Positions 1-9,086 of a stretch of 64,000 bases of DNA are shown piece after piece; within the stretch, counting starts at the first letter, position 1; every line of letters begins with the position of its first letter. The position numbers and the translations under genes were made by a program. This stretch comes from Clostridium sp. UBA699 (GTDB lineage: Bacteria > Bacillota > Clostridia > Clostridiales > Clostridiaceae). The DNA is taken from positions 124,001 through 188,000 of the forward strand of contig DBML01000008.1 of the NCBI GenBank assembly GCA_002298915.1. Reading direction: 5' to 3'. The notes beneath the pieces are model-generated. The model searched no databases. It had not been told where the DNA came from and worked only from the letters and a program-made list of their open reading frames with translations.

Positions 1-634
1 TCGCGTATGCGATCTCCTTGAGCGTCAGCTCTTCGACGTAGTACAGGCTGAGTATCGCCTGTTCCCTTTCGCTCAGCTTCTCTATCGCGCTGCCGAGAAG
101 CTTTTTGCGCTCCTTCTTTATGTACTCCTCCTCCGGCGAGTCGGTCGATTCGTCCTTAAGGAGGTCCGCCAGCTGAGTTTCCCCGCCGTCCTTCTGGAAC
201 AGCGTAGCCTCGAAGGAAACCTTAGAGAGGTAGTGAACGGTCTCGTGTATCCTGCTGAGCTCCTTCTCGGAAATCCCCATCTCAGCGCAAATCATATGCT
301 CGTCGGGGCTCCTCATGAGCTGCTGCTCGAGCTTCTCCTTAGCGCTGTAGTACTGGTTTAACCTTACTATCCTGTCCCTGGACACCCTGCCGGATTTTCT
401 CATCTCGTCTATTATGGAACCCTTAATCCTCACCGTGGCATAAGCTTCGAAGGGCACGGACTTACCGGCGTCGAACTTCTTGACAGCATCGATGAGGCCC
501 AGGACGCCCACAGAGAAAAGGTCGTCCTTGTCCATCTCCCCGTCCCCGGTGTCTATCCTTGCTACGATCCTGGTGACAAGAGGTATGTGTTTGAGCACCA
601 TATCGTTATCCGCAGCTGTATTCAGATATGCCAT
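1..634 (-). CDS. fliA: RNA polymerase sigma-28 factor FliA, 3' end cut by window edge
   Basis: Flagellar sigma factor (FliA/SigD/WhiG family) that directs RNA polymerase to late flagellar promoters. The reading frame is open from ATG 634-632 to the window edge, about 211 residues. A region 2 motif (DLFSVGVLGLIDAVKKFD) sits near residues 38-55, and a region 4 helix-turn-helix (LSEREQAILSLYYVEELTLK) sits near the cut end. A GGGAGG-type ribosome binding site (GGGGAGGTGC) precedes the ATG. It follows flhG and a PilZ gene as the last visible gene of the early flagellar operon, the usual clostridial position. Sigma-28-type promoters elsewhere in the window (22759, 26581 and 18831) are its likely targets. 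Roughly the last 30-40 residues are outside the window. Confidence 0.95.
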   Translation of the reverse strand, partial: MAYLNTAADNDMVLKHIPLVTRIVARIDTGDGEMDKDDLFSVGVLGLIDAVKKFDAGKSVPFEAYATVRIKGSIIDEMRKSGRVSRDRIVRLNQYYSAKEKLEQQLMRSPDEHMICAEMGISEKELSRIHETVHYLSKVSFEATLFQKDGGETQLADLLKDESTDSPEEEYIKKERKKLLGSAIEKLSEREQAILSLYYVEELTLKEIAYA

Positions 635-650
635 AGAAGCACCTCCCCAA

Positions 651-1322
651 CTATTTTCTGCTCTTCATCCTCATTATCCTGAAGACATGCTTGACAATGA
701 GGTCCTTCGTTTCTTCGTCCAGGTCCCTGAACTGTATGCCGTAAAAGTATTTTATGTGGTTGGGGTCCACCGTCAGCTGCTTGTGCACAACGGCTCCCGG
801 TACAACCAGCATTTTGTCGCATATGGATACCAGGAAGAGTATCTGCTGACCCTCCTGAAGGTTTTCATGGCAGGAGAACTTGATGCCCCCTCCGCTGATG
901 TCTATCATGAAGGCCTCTTTCATGAGCCCCGTTATCCTTTCGAAAACCTCCTGGGCGTTTTCCATTTTTTTCGCAAGCTCCAAAAGCTCGCTGTCGCAGC
1001 TGTACTCCATGGGAGCGCTGTACTCCACCCTGACGTTCTCCCTCCTCTGGACCGTCTCGAAACCGTGAAGGCCCGATATCCTGTAGGTCGGCACGTCCCC
1101 GGAAATCCTTTTGCTTATGCACCCGCTGAAAAGCAGCCCCTTGTTGCGGCTGAACACCTGCGCCTGGACCTGCTCCCCTTCTTTGAAAAGCTTGAAGCGC
1201 CTGTCGTCTGCAGGTATGGAGAAGTCCACGTATTCTCTTGTCTTGTCCACAACCATGCCCTCGACGATGATGCAGTCTTCGCCTATGACCTGTATTTTAC
1301 CCTTCAGTTCTATCCTATCCAT
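651..1322 (-). CDS. PilZ-domain flagellar brake protein (YcgR-like)
   Basis: A 223-residue protein with an N-terminal YcgR-type domain (about residues 1-95) followed by a C-terminal PilZ domain. The PilZ signature is RRENVRV near residues 93-99, with a D-[S]-GGG element near residue 142 (DISGGGIKF). PilZ proteins of this architecture bind cyclic di-GMP and slow or stop the flagellar motor. The position between flhG and fliA in the flagellar operon supports a motility role. The RxxxR and DxSxxG ligand residues are both present, so binding is likely. Identification rests on motif reading and context. Confidence 0.85.
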   Translation of the reverse strand: MDRIELKGKIQVIGEDCIIVEGMVVDKTREYVDFSIPADDRRFKLFKEGEQVQAQVFSRNKGLLFSGCISKRISGDVPTYRISGLHGFETVQRRENVRVEYSAPMEYSCDSELLELAKKMENAQEVFERITGLMKEAFMIDISGGGIKFSCHENLQEGQQILFLVSICDKMLVVPGAVVHKQLTVDPNHIKYFYGIQFRDLDEETKDLIVKHVFRIMRMKSRK

Positions 1323-1333
1323 CTGACCACCTG

Positions 1334-2212
1334 CTATGTCCCGAATATTTTCATGAACCTGTTCCCAAGCTGCTTGAGCGTTGAGACGTTCCTAACGTAG
1401 ACGTTCTCGTCAAGTATGTTCGCGGCGATGTTCCTTATGTTGCTGCTGGAAAGCGCTCCCGGATATGAAAGAACTACCGGGTGCTGCTGCATGATCGCCT
1501 TCTCTACCCTTGCGTCGTCGAATATGTATCCGCAGTTCTCTATCTCCACCGTGAGGAACTCCCTGGAGGTGGCCTGGAGCTTTCCGAACGCCTCGCTGCC
1601 AGCTTCGCTGCTCGCAACCTTGTTCACTATCACCTTCACTGTCGGCTTCAGCCCGTAGAAGCTTATTATCTTCAGGACCCTGTAGGCATCCGTGATGGCT
1701 GTCGGCTCCGGAGTCGTCACCAGGATGACTTCGTGGGCGAAGGTGATGAAGCTCAGTGTCTCCCTGCTTATCCCCGCTCCGTTGTCTATAACCATGACGT
1801 CGAAGCCCCCCAGCGCTATCAGCTCGTTTATGAAGGCCCGCTGCGTCTCTTCCGCCAGGCTCTCGATCTCAAGAAGGCCTGCGCCTCCCGATATCACCTT
1901 TATGCCCTCAGGACCCTCGTATATTATTTCCTCCAGAGCAGCCCTGCCCTCGAGGTAGTCGAAAAGGTCGTAATCGTAGTGGATGCCCATCACTATGTCT
2001 GCATTGGTCATCCCTATGTCCGCATCCATCAGCAGGACCTTCTTCCCCATTTGCGCCAGGGAAATCGCCAGGTTGACGGAAACGTTCGTCTTCCCCACTC
2101 CGCCTTTTCCGCTGACTATGGAATATATCTTCACCAGGCCGTTTGCTTTTTCGGCCTGTGCGGCTTTGTTTTCAATTACCATTTTTCTTAAGGATTCAGC
2201 CTGATCTACCAT
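1334..2212 (-). CDS. flhG: MinD-like ATPase FlhG (YlxH)
   Basis: A 292-residue ParA/MinD-family ATPase that controls flagellar number and placement together with the GTPase FlhF. The deviant Walker A (SGKGGVGKTN) lies near residues 36-45, and the MinD-type switch motif DADIGMTNAD is present. The ATG at 2212 is chosen because it follows the flhF stop codon by one base and has a GGGGGGAGC ribosome binding site. An in-frame upstream start exists but begins inside flhF. Gene order flhA-flhF-flhG is the standard arrangement. Confidence 0.93.
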   Translation of the reverse strand: MVDQAESLRKMVIENKAAQAEKANGLVKIYSIVSGKGGVGKTNVSVNLAISLAQMGKKVLLMDADIGMTNADIVMGIHYDYDLFDYLEGRAALEEIIYEGPEGIKVISGGAGLLEIESLAEETQRAFINELIALGGFDVMVIDNGAGISRETLSFITFAHEVILVTTPEPTAITDAYRVLKIISFYGLKPTVKVIVNKVASSEAGSEAFGKLQATSREFLTVEIENCGYIFDDARVEKAIMQQHPVVLSYPGALSSSNIRNIAANILDENVYVRNVSTLKQLGNRFMKIFGT

Positions 2213-2213
2213 T

Positions 2214-3239
2214 TTACAGCTCCCCCCATAAATATGACAGCGCATTTTCCAGAGAGGATTCCCGAATATCCTCAGGCACAGTCTGTCCGAAGCAGAAATA
2301 CTGTATCGGCAGCCTCACGTTTTCCATCATATTCCAAAAATTGTTGAAATTCTTTACTTCGTCGAACTTGGTAAGGATTACCGAGTTGTAATCCAGCGCC
2401 CTGTATGCCTCCATAATGGAGTTGTTCGTGTCAACGTCGGAGGACATGCTGACCGTTAGGTAGGTGTTCTTCTCATCCTCTATCTCGTCAAGGTACTGCT
2501 TCACGTCCTCTATCCTGTCCTCGTTCTTGGGGCTTGCCCCCACAGTGTCAACAAGTATTATGTCGCAGTTCCTGAGCTTGCTTATCTTGCCCTTCATCTC
2601 TGAAGGGTCGTTGACCGGCTCGCAGTTGATGCCGAGTATTTCAGCGTATTTCTTGAGCTGCTCCACTGCCGCGATCCTGTAGGTGTCTATGGTTATCAGC
2701 CCCACTTTCCTTCCGTTCTGAAGGAATTCGCCTGACGCCAGTTTTGCTATGCTGGTCGTCTTTCCAACCCCTGTGGGACCTACCAGGACGTTTATCCTTC
2801 CCAGCCCGAGCTCCCTGCTGAACGCGTTATCAGGGTATTCCTCCCCGATAAACCTCTTGATCTGCTCAAAGCCGACGCTCTCCTCCGAGATTGCATGCCT
2901 GTCGCAGTAATCCTGCCACCTCGCTGCAGCCCCTTCGTTTCTCCCGAAGACCTTTTCCTTCCTCGTGCTCTTGAGCTTGGTCTCGGCAGCTCTGTCCTGC
3001 TTCCTGGCTTCCCTGGGCTCAGGCTCTTTGCCTTCCTTCTCCTTTTCATCGCTCTCCTTCACGCGGACGTTCTCCTCCATGGCCACCGTGACCTCGAGCA
3101 TGGTCTTCCTGAAAATGTTGTACCATTTTCCGGGTCTTACGGATTTCTGGCTGATTATGATCGCGTCGCTGCCGAGCTCGTACTTCGCCCTTATCAAAGC
3201 TTCCCTCATGTCGTTTACCACGTATCTTCTGATTATCAA
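2214..3239 (-). CDS. flhF: Flagellar SRP-like GTPase FlhF
   Basis: A 341-residue SRP-type GTPase that recruits early flagellar components to the assembly site. The N-terminal segment (VVNDMREALIRAKYELGSDA, near residue 7 on) matches the FlhF basic domain. A charged low-complexity linker fills about residues 60-100. The NG domain has the P-loop GPTGVGKTTS, an IDTYRIAAVEQL element and the DTVG motif. Translation probably begins at TTG 3239, overlapping the flhA stop by four bases with GTGGAG upstream. No in-frame ATG would preserve the N-terminal homology. Confidence 0.94.
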   Translation of the reverse strand: MIIRRYVVNDMREALIRAKYELGSDAIIISQKSVRPGKWYNIFRKTMLEVTVAMEENVRVKESDEKEKEGKEPEPREARKQDRAAETKLKSTRKEKVFGRNEGAAARWQDYCDRHAISEESVGFEQIKRFIGEEYPDNAFSRELGLGRINVLVGPTGVGKTTSIAKLASGEFLQNGRKVGLITIDTYRIAAVEQLKKYAEILGINCEPVNDPSEMKGKISKLRNCDIILVDTVGASPKNEDRIEDVKQYLDEIEDEKNTYLTVSMSSDVDTNNSIMEAYRALDYNSVILTKFDEVKNFNNFWNMMENVRLPIQYFCFGQTVPEDIRESSLENALSYLWGEL

Positions 3240-5308
3240 CGGAACTCCACCATCCCCACTATCTCGATTTGGACATCACTCGGTATCTCGTTCAAGGAAA
3301 GGACCGCGATGTTTGAAAAAGTTATGGCTATGAGGTTCTTCAGCGCCGTCCTCACCTTAGGGGATGCCAGTATGATTGTCTGGTAACCCTTCATGAGCGC
3401 CTCGTCGTAGGCAGACTTCACGCTGTTGAAGATCCTCGTTATCATGTCAGGCTCCAGTACCGGAATGGAGCCTCCTATGGATTTGTGTATGTTCGACCCG
3501 ATCAGGTCCTCAAGCTGAGAATCTATCGTGACGACGTTCAGGATGCCCTGATGGTCGAGGTATTCCTTCACTATGGTCCTCTGCAGCGCGTGCCTCACGT
3601 GCTCGGTAAGCACTTCCGTGTCCTTAACCGTCACAGCGTTGTCTGCGAGAGTTTCAAGGATGGTTACCAGGTCTGTGATAGGCACGTTCTCCTTAAGCAG
3701 GTTCTGCAGAACCTTCTGCACTTCGCCCAGCGACATTATGTTTGGTATGAGCTCCTCGACAATAACCCCGTAGCGCCCCTTGATCTCGTCGATGAGGTTC
3801 TTTGTTTCCTGCCTTCCCAGGAGCTCGTGGCTGTGCTTCTTTAAAATCTCCTTCAGGTGGGTGACGAGCACGGTGACCGGTTCAACGATAGTATACCCGT
3901 TCAGCTCTGCCTTCTCCTTGTCCCTTCCGTCGATCCAGAGGGCCGCCAGGCCGAAGGCCGGCTCGGTTGTAGGAATGCCCTGTATGTCGAAGTCGGAGGT
4001 TCCCGGGTCTATTACGAGGTACTTGTTCGTGTGCACCTCGCCCTTTGCTATCTGGTTCCCCTTTATCTTGATCACATACTGGTTCGGGTCGAGCTGCAGG
4101 TTGTCCCTGACCCTTATAGGGTTCACAAGAATCCCCAGCTCCGAGGCCAGCTGCTTCCTTATCGATGTGATGTGGCTTATAAGGCTGCTGTCTGAGCCTT
4201 CGTCGACAAGGGATATGAGCCCGTAACCGATCTCCAGCGCGATAGGCTCCACCTGGCAGGACGCCACGGCATCCTCTGACTCCTTCGCTGAAGCAGCCCG
4301 GTTTTTTTCCTCCTTGTGGAGATCCTTCTTCGCTTCGACCTTCTCGTTCTCCCTGACTAGGTACGCGGCGGAGCCCAGTATGAGCGCGAACACGAAGAAA
4401 GGTATGAACGGGAATCCCGGAACAAGTCCAATGGCCAGTATCACCACTGCGGCGATCATCATCACCTTCCAGGAGGCGAAAAGCTCTTCTGAAAGCGTGG
4501 AGCCGAAGTCCTTGTCGTTGCCGGATCTTGTAACGATGATACCGGATGCCACCGAAATAAGAAGCGACGGTATCTGGCTCACAAGGCCGTCTCCAATAGT
4601 GAGCCTCCCGAATTTGTCGATTGCGTCCATTATGCTCAGGCTTCCCTGAAGAGAGAATATGATGACCCCTCCGAAAAGGTTTATTATCATTATCAGTATC
4701 CCAGCTATGGCGTCGCCCTTGACGAACTTGCTCGCTCCGTCCATGGAGCCGTAGAAGTCCGCTTCCCTCTGCAGGTCCTGCCTCCTCTGCTTCGCAGTCT
4801 GATCGTCTATTATACCCGCGTTGAGATCGGCGTCGATGGCCATCTGCTTTCCCGGCATAGCATCGAGGGTGAACCTTGCGCCAACCTCAGACACCCTGCC
4901 TGCTCCGTTTGTCACGACGATCAGCTGCACGATGGTTATGATAACGAATATGACCGCTCCAACCACGTAGTTGCTTCCCGTAACGAACGTTGCGAACGCG
5001 TTTATGACCTCGCCAGCATATCCGTGGCCGAGGATCAGCCTTGTGGAGGATATGTTAAGCCCCAGCCTGTACATCGTCATCACGAGGAGCATGCTAGGGA
5101 ATATTGAGAACTCCAGCACGTTTTTCGTGAACAGCGTCAGAAGAAGGATGAGGACGGAAAGCGTGAGGTTGATGGTCAGCAAAAAGTCGAGGAGGAATGT
5201 CGGCATCGGAAGTATTATTATCCCGATTACCCCCACCACCGCGAATGCGACCAGTATCTCGAAGTATCTGTTTATCTTGTGTAGTATAGACTTAATCCCT
5301 TGTGGCAT
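3236..5308 (-). CDS. flhA: Flagellar type III export gate protein FlhA
   Basis: A 690-residue inner-membrane export gate protein. About eight hydrophobic segments occupy residues 20-310, and the cytoplasmic FHIPEP region between them contains the conserved GRVSEVGARFTLDAMPGKQM stretch. A long cytoplasmic domain follows and docks export chaperones. Length matches the family. It lies between flhB and flhF, overlapping flhF by four bases, so translation is probably coupled. The acidic/alanine-rich linker (about residues 325-350) separates membrane and cytoplasmic parts, as usual. Confidence 0.96.
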   Translation of the reverse strand: MPQGIKSILHKINRYFEILVAFAVVGVIGIIILPMPTFLLDFLLTINLTLSVLILLLTLFTKNVLEFSIFPSMLLVMTMYRLGLNISSTRLILGHGYAGEVINAFATFVTGSNYVVGAVIFVIITIVQLIVVTNGAGRVSEVGARFTLDAMPGKQMAIDADLNAGIIDDQTAKQRRQDLQREADFYGSMDGASKFVKGDAIAGILIMIINLFGGVIIFSLQGSLSIMDAIDKFGRLTIGDGLVSQIPSLLISVASGIIVTRSGNDKDFGSTLSEELFASWKVMMIAAVVILAIGLVPGFPFIPFFVFALILGSAAYLVRENEKVEAKKDLHKEEKNRAASAKESEDAVASCQVEPIALEIGYGLISLVDEGSDSSLISHITSIRKQLASELGILVNPIRVRDNLQLDPNQYVIKIKGNQIAKGEVHTNKYLVIDPGTSDFDIQGIPTTEPAFGLAALWIDGRDKEKAELNGYTIVEPVTVLVTHLKEILKKHSHELLGRQETKNLIDEIKGRYGVIVEELIPNIMSLGEVQKVLQNLLKENVPITDLVTILETLADNAVTVKDTEVLTEHVRHALQRTIVKEYLDHQGILNVVTIDSQLEDLIGSNIHKSIGGSIPVLEPDMITRIFNSVKSAYDEALMKGYQTIILASPKVRTALKNLIAITFSNIAVLSLNEIPSDVQIEIVGMVEFR

Positions 5309-5317
5309 AAGCTGCTC

Positions 5318-6391
5318 CTAACTGAAAGTTCTCTTGTTCTTTTTCTCCATCTGGTAAACCAGTGCCAGCACCTCGGCGACCGCCTGGTAAAGCTCCACCG
5401 GCACTAGGGAGCCGGCTTCGACGTTGTGGTACATGGCTCTCGCCAGCGGCTTGTTCTCGATGACAGGAATCCCGTTCTCTGCGGCCTTCTCCCTGATTTT
5501 CTTAGCCATGAAGTCGAGACCCTTGGCCATTACCACCGGAGCCTGGTCCTCGCCCTGCCTGTACCTGAGTGCGATAGCAATATGGGTAGGGTTTGTTATT
5601 ACAACTGTCGACTCCCCGACGTTCTGCATTGTCCTTGACATGGAAAGCTGCCTTTGCCTCTGCTGCCTGGCAGCCTTGATCTTTGGATCCCCTTCCATCT
5701 GCCTGTACTCCTCCTTGACCTCCTGCTTCGTCATCATCATCCTCTTCTTGAAGTCCCTCTTCTGGAAGATGAAGTCTATGACTCCGATAACTGTCATGAG
5801 CAGGGCCAGGTTTATGCTGAGAGTCTTCACTATTCCCCCGAAGAAGGCATAGAGGTTTTCGATGCCTATCTGCCCGGAGTTTATTATCTGCAGGATGATG
5901 CCCTTGATGCCACAGTAGGTTATGTAGGTTACTGCCGCAAGCTTCATCAGATTTATTCCAAGGCTGAATGCGGACCTGGAAGAGAATATGTTCTTGAACC
6001 CTTCTATTGGGTTCAGCCTCTTGAAATCAGGCTTGAGCGGCTCCAGAGTAAGAATGAAGCCCGTCTGCACCAGGTTCGTTGCAACCCCCAGCACCACTGC
6101 AAGCAGGCCGAAGGGTATGAAAATCCTGAGTATGCTCTCGACGCTGCCTGCAAGGATCTCCCCTGCGTTGCCGGGGCTGAGGTTTCCCCCGCTCCCTGCT
6201 GTCAGCGACGACTTCAGCATATCCATTGAGCTGGTAAAGAAGTACTGCCCCAGCGCTCCAAGGAGGAGGGCGAAGGCCAGGAACGACAAAGCGGAGTTGA
6301 AATCCTTGCTTTTTGCAACCTGACCTTTTTTCCTGCTGTCGCTTAACCGCTTGGGGGTCGCCTGTTCGGTTTTGGAATGCTTGTCCTCCAC
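5318..6391 (-). CDS. flhB: Flagellar export switch protein FlhB
   Basis: A 357-residue membrane protein that switches export specificity from hook to filament substrates. The N terminus is basic with a typical K-x-E-x-ATPKRL start. Four membrane segments occupy about residues 30-215. The autocleavage motif NPTH sits near residue 267 within VVITNPTHIAIALRY, followed by the C-terminal FlhB domain. It lies between fliR and flhA with short gaps. Cleavage between Asn and Pro is inferred from the intact motif. Confidence 0.96.
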   Translation of the reverse strand: MEDKHSKTEQATPKRLSDSRKKGQVAKSKDFNSALSFLAFALLLGALGQYFFTSSMDMLKSSLTAGSGGNLSPGNAGEILAGSVESILRIFIPFGLLAVVLGVATNLVQTGFILTLEPLKPDFKRLNPIEGFKNIFSSRSAFSLGINLMKLAAVTYITYCGIKGIILQIINSGQIGIENLYAFFGGIVKTLSINLALLMTVIGVIDFIFQKRDFKKRMMMTKQEVKEEYRQMEGDPKIKAARQQRQRQLSMSRTMQNVGESTVVITNPTHIAIALRYRQGEDQAPVVMAKGLDFMAKKIREKAAENGIPVIENKPLARAMYHNVEAGSLVPVELYQAVAEVLALVYQMEKKNKRTFS

Positions 6392-6403
6392 GTTATCTCT
6401 CCT

Positions 6404-7162
6404 TTACCTGAAAATCTCCAGGATCTTAACAGCAAACCCGCCCATCAGGCCCAGAGCCTGTCCCGAGGAAGACATAAGGGCCGACGACATCATCAGGAAA
6501 GCCACAAGCCCAACAAGCGCCTTCAGCGGCATGCCTAGCATGAATACGTTTATCTCTGGCACCGTTCTTGACAGCAAACCCATCACGATGTCCGTCACAA
6601 GCAGGACTATTATCATGGGAGCCGCTATGCACACTGCTATCCTGAAAGCGTATGAAAATATGTACAGCACCCCGGTCAGCGTAAGGCTCCCGAAGCCTAT
6701 CTGCCCTGCCGCAGCCACCTTGAAGGAGTCCATGACAGCCATAAGGAGGGCATGGTGGAAATTGAGCATGAAAAACACCATTATGCTCAGCCAGTAAAAA
6801 AGCTTGCCGTAGTATGACGAAGCCGTTCCGGTAGCTGGATCGTATATGGCCCCCATCGTATAGCCTACCTGGAAATCTATGAACTGTCCGGCCATCTCTA
6901 TTCCCGAAAAAACAAGCCTCGCAGCGAAGCCCATTGAGAGCCCTATCAGCGCCTCCCTGAGCACGGCCAGCATGAAGAGCAGCGTCTGCTCGAATACGGG
7001 CGATGCCGGCATGTTCAGGTAGACTACCCAGCTTAGTATGGCTGCCAGTGCAACCTTCGAAGTGTTCGGAAGGCTTCTGTGGGAGAAACCTGGAACCGCG
7101 ACTATGAAGGAAGTGATCCTGGCAAGTATGAACAAATAACTCTGTACTTCTAACACAAACAT
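6404..7162 (-). CDS. fliR: Flagellar export gate protein FliR
   Basis: A 252-residue polytopic membrane protein, largely hydrophobic, forming the export gate core with FliP and FliQ. The N-terminal stretch VQSYLFILARITSF and the internal GLSMGFAARLVFSGIEMAGQ segment match the family. It sits directly downstream of fliQ (10-base gap) and upstream of flhB, the canonical order. No fliR-flhB fusion is present, unlike in some Clostridium species. Confidence 0.95.
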   Translation of the reverse strand: MFVLEVQSYLFILARITSFIVAVPGFSHRSLPNTSKVALAAILSWVVYLNMPASPVFEQTLLFMLAVLREALIGLSMGFAARLVFSGIEMAGQFIDFQVGYTMGAIYDPATGTASSYYGKLFYWLSIMVFFMLNFHHALLMAVMDSFKVAAAGQIGFGSLTLTGVLYIFSYAFRIAVCIAAPMIIVLLVTDIVMGLLSRTVPEINVFMLGMPLKALVGLVAFLMMSSALMSSSGQALGLMGGFAVKILEIFR

Positions 7163-7172
7163 ATTCTTGTAC

Positions 7173-7436
7173 TCACATTTTCGGTATTATTTCGATCGCG
7201 TACCTGAAGAACTCCAGCATGGAGGTCATCATGAAGCTGCCGAACAGGATGAGCGATATGATAACCGCTATCATCTTCGGCACAAAGGAAAGCGTCTGCT
7301 CCTGCACCTGAGTAGTCGCCTGCAGTATGCTTATGACGAGCCCCACCAGCATGGCCACTATCATGACCGGTGCCGAAACCTTTATCGTATTCAAGAATGC
7401 ATTCCTAAGCAGGTCAAGTGCCATAGTTTGATTCAT
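7173..7436 (-). CDS. fliQ: Flagellar export gate protein FliQ
   Basis: An 87-residue protein with two hydrophobic helices (about residues 15-40 and 55-75), the size and topology of FliQ. It contains the ISILQATTQVQEQTLSFVPK segment diagnostic of the family, between the two helices. It is located between fliP and fliR and forms part of the FliPQR export channel. Confidence 0.96.
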   Translation of the reverse strand: MNQTMALDLLRNAFLNTIKVSAPVMIVAMLVGLVISILQATTQVQEQTLSFVPKMIAVIISLILFGSFMMTSMLEFFRYAIEIIPKM

Positions 7437-7448
7437 CTGAAGCTCCTC

Positions 7449-8213
7449 CTAATGAAAACTGTGGATAAGGGATTCCACCACCAGATACCAGCCGTCGACA
7501 AGCACGAAAAGCAGCAGCTTGAACGGAAGCGATATCATGGATGGCGGAAGCATGAACATTCCCATGGACATCAGGATGCTCGAAACAACGATGTCGATGA
7601 CAAGGAACGGCAGGAACAGCGCAAAGCCTATGCTGAAGGCTGTCCTAAGCTCGCTTATGGTGAACGCCGGTATTATGACAGTGAAGGAGAGGTCCATAGG
7701 GTTGTCTACCTCCTTCACCCCCGATTCCTTCACGAAAAGCGCCAGGTCCTTTTCCCTTGTCTGGGCCAGCATGAATTTCTTGATCGGCTCCGAACCGATG
7801 GACACTGCTTTGCTCTGGGATATCTTCCCGTTCACGTAAGGTGTCACTGCATCTCTGTATACCTTGGTGTAAACCGGCTGCATGACAAACAGCGTTATGA
7901 AGAGCGCCAGCCCTACGAGCACCTGGTTGGGCGGCGTCTGCTGGCTGCCTATCGCGCTCCTAAGGAACGAAAGCACTACCACCACCCTGGTGAAGCAGGT
8001 GGTCAGTATTACGAAGGCCGGCACGAGGGTAAGCACAGTCATGAGCAGGAATACCTGGACCGTGTCCACCACTGCCTGAGGATCGTTTCCAGTTGAGTTG
8101 AAGTTTATCCCGACTCCGCTTAGGTCAAGTGGTGCTGCCGATGCCCCGGCGGGAAGCAGCAGGATGAGTCCTGATATTACTGCTAGGGACAGTATTAAAC
8201 GTTTCTTCTTCAC
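7449..8213 (-). CDS. fliP: Flagellar export gate protein FliP
   Basis: A 254-residue export gate protein. A cleavable-looking signal peptide (KKKRLILSLAVISGLILLLPAG, ending ASAAP near residue 27) precedes the conserved ILTTCFTRVVVVLSFLRSAI and QTPPNQVLVGLALFIT segments. The C-terminal membrane pair ends in LPFKLLLFVLVDGW. The start overlaps the fliO stop by four bases. Length and motifs match the family. Confidence 0.96.
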   Translation of the reverse strand: MKKKRLILSLAVISGLILLLPAGASAAPLDLSGVGINFNSTGNDPQAVVDTVQVFLLMTVLTLVPAFVILTTCFTRVVVVLSFLRSAIGSQQTPPNQVLVGLALFITLFVMQPVYTKVYRDAVTPYVNGKISQSKAVSIGSEPIKKFMLAQTREKDLALFVKESGVKEVDNPMDLSFTVIIPAFTISELRTAFSIGFALFLPFLVIDIVVSSILMSMGMFMLPPSMISLPFKLLLFVLVDGWYLVVESLIHSFH

Positions 8214-8593
8214 TGCTTTTTCCTCGCTTGCACCAGTTTTTTCGCTGGCCCTTCACCGCCGAGCTTCATTAGCTCGGCCAGCCTGCTGTTTATAGGGTTC
8301 TCTTCGAGCCTCTTCCTCTTTTCCTCAAGGGACGCTTCGACTTCCTCGGCTCTGATGTCCTTCAGTATTTTTATGTCTCCCGAGGCTACGCTGATCAGGT
8401 GGTACTCTTCCCCTATTTTGGCCACAGCGAGGTAGGAGTTGTTTGACAAATTTGTCTTCTCGATTATCTGAACAAGGCTGCTGCCGCCAGTGTTCAGCCT
8501 TCGCGCCATCCTGAGCACAAGATAAGCAAGTGCCAGGACTGCAATAAGCGCTATTATGGTTTGCAGCAATGCGAACAAAATCTCTAAATCCAT
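8210..8593 (-). CDS. fliO: Flagellar biosynthetic protein FliO/FliZ family
   Basis: A 127-residue protein with one N-terminal membrane helix (about residues 8-30) and a cytoplasmic domain containing the FliO-type stretch from about residue 40 (LVQIIEKTNLSNNSYLAVAK), then a basic C-terminal tail. FliO helps assemble the FliP ring. It lies between fliL and fliP and overlaps fliP by four bases. Sequence conservation in this family is low, so position carries much of the evidence. Confidence 0.88.
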   Translation of the reverse strand: MDLEILFALLQTIIALIAVLALAYLVLRMARRLNTGGSSLVQIIEKTNLSNNSYLAVAKIGEEYHLISVASGDIKILKDIRAEEVEASLEEKRKRLEENPINSRLAELMKLGGEGPAKKLVQARKKQ

Positions 8594-8605
8594 TGTTTAC
8601 TCCTT

Positions 8606-9064
8606 CTATTGGATCAGGAAATCTGTGAAATAAATCTCCGTGACCACGTCTTCACCTAAAGCCGCATTGATGTCCGACTTGAGCTTTTCCTTAACCTTGT
8701 CCATACCTCCGGTAGCCAGGAGCTGCTCCGATGAGCAAGCCATAAGGTCCCTTATTATGACATCCCTTATCTGGCTGGTCTTTTCGGTCAGCATCGCTGT
8801 TTTCTTCTTGTTGTTGTAGACCAGTGAAATCTGCGTCTTCAGGTAGCTGTTTTTAGACATATCCCCTGTCGACAGGTTCACTACGAAGTCCTTCATCGAG
8901 ATCACGTAATCCTTTTTTGTTTCGAACTTCGCCGCTATAGCGGTCAGGCTTCCCCCGCTTGCTGCAAACGCAACCGCAGTTCCCCCGGCGCCAAGCATGA
9001 CGCAGAGTGTCACAATTATTATGATAAGTTTTTTTGGTTTTTTCTTCTCGCCTTCTTTAGCCAC
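8606..9064 (-). CDS. fliL: Flagellar basal body-associated protein FliL
   Basis: A 152-residue protein with a short lysine-rich cytoplasmic head, one membrane helix (about residues 12-34) and a periplasmic-type domain with the FliL pattern KDFVVNLSTGD followed by LKTQISLVY and a C-terminal VTEIYFTDFLIQ. FliL stabilises the stator around the rotor. The start is GTG 9064 with an upstream GAGGAAG. In many clostridia motA and motB sit just upstream; here flbD is the direct neighbour and no stator genes are in the window. Confidence 0.92.
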   Translation of the reverse strand: MAKEGEKKKPKKLIIIIVTLCVMLGAGGTAVAFAASGGSLTAIAAKFETKKDYVISMKDFVVNLSTGDMSKNSYLKTQISLVYNNKKKTAMLTEKTSQIRDVIIRDLMACSSEQLLATGGMDKVKEKLKSDINAALGEDVVTEIYFTDFLIQ

Positions 9065-9086
9065 TGCTCTTCCTCGCCTTCAGTCT

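Noticed and set aside
480..1400. Long plus-strand ORFs opposite flagellar genes (for example 306 codons here)
   Set aside because: GC-rich codon patterns on the minus strand create long antisense frames; the true genes are clearly on the minus strand with conserved motifs.
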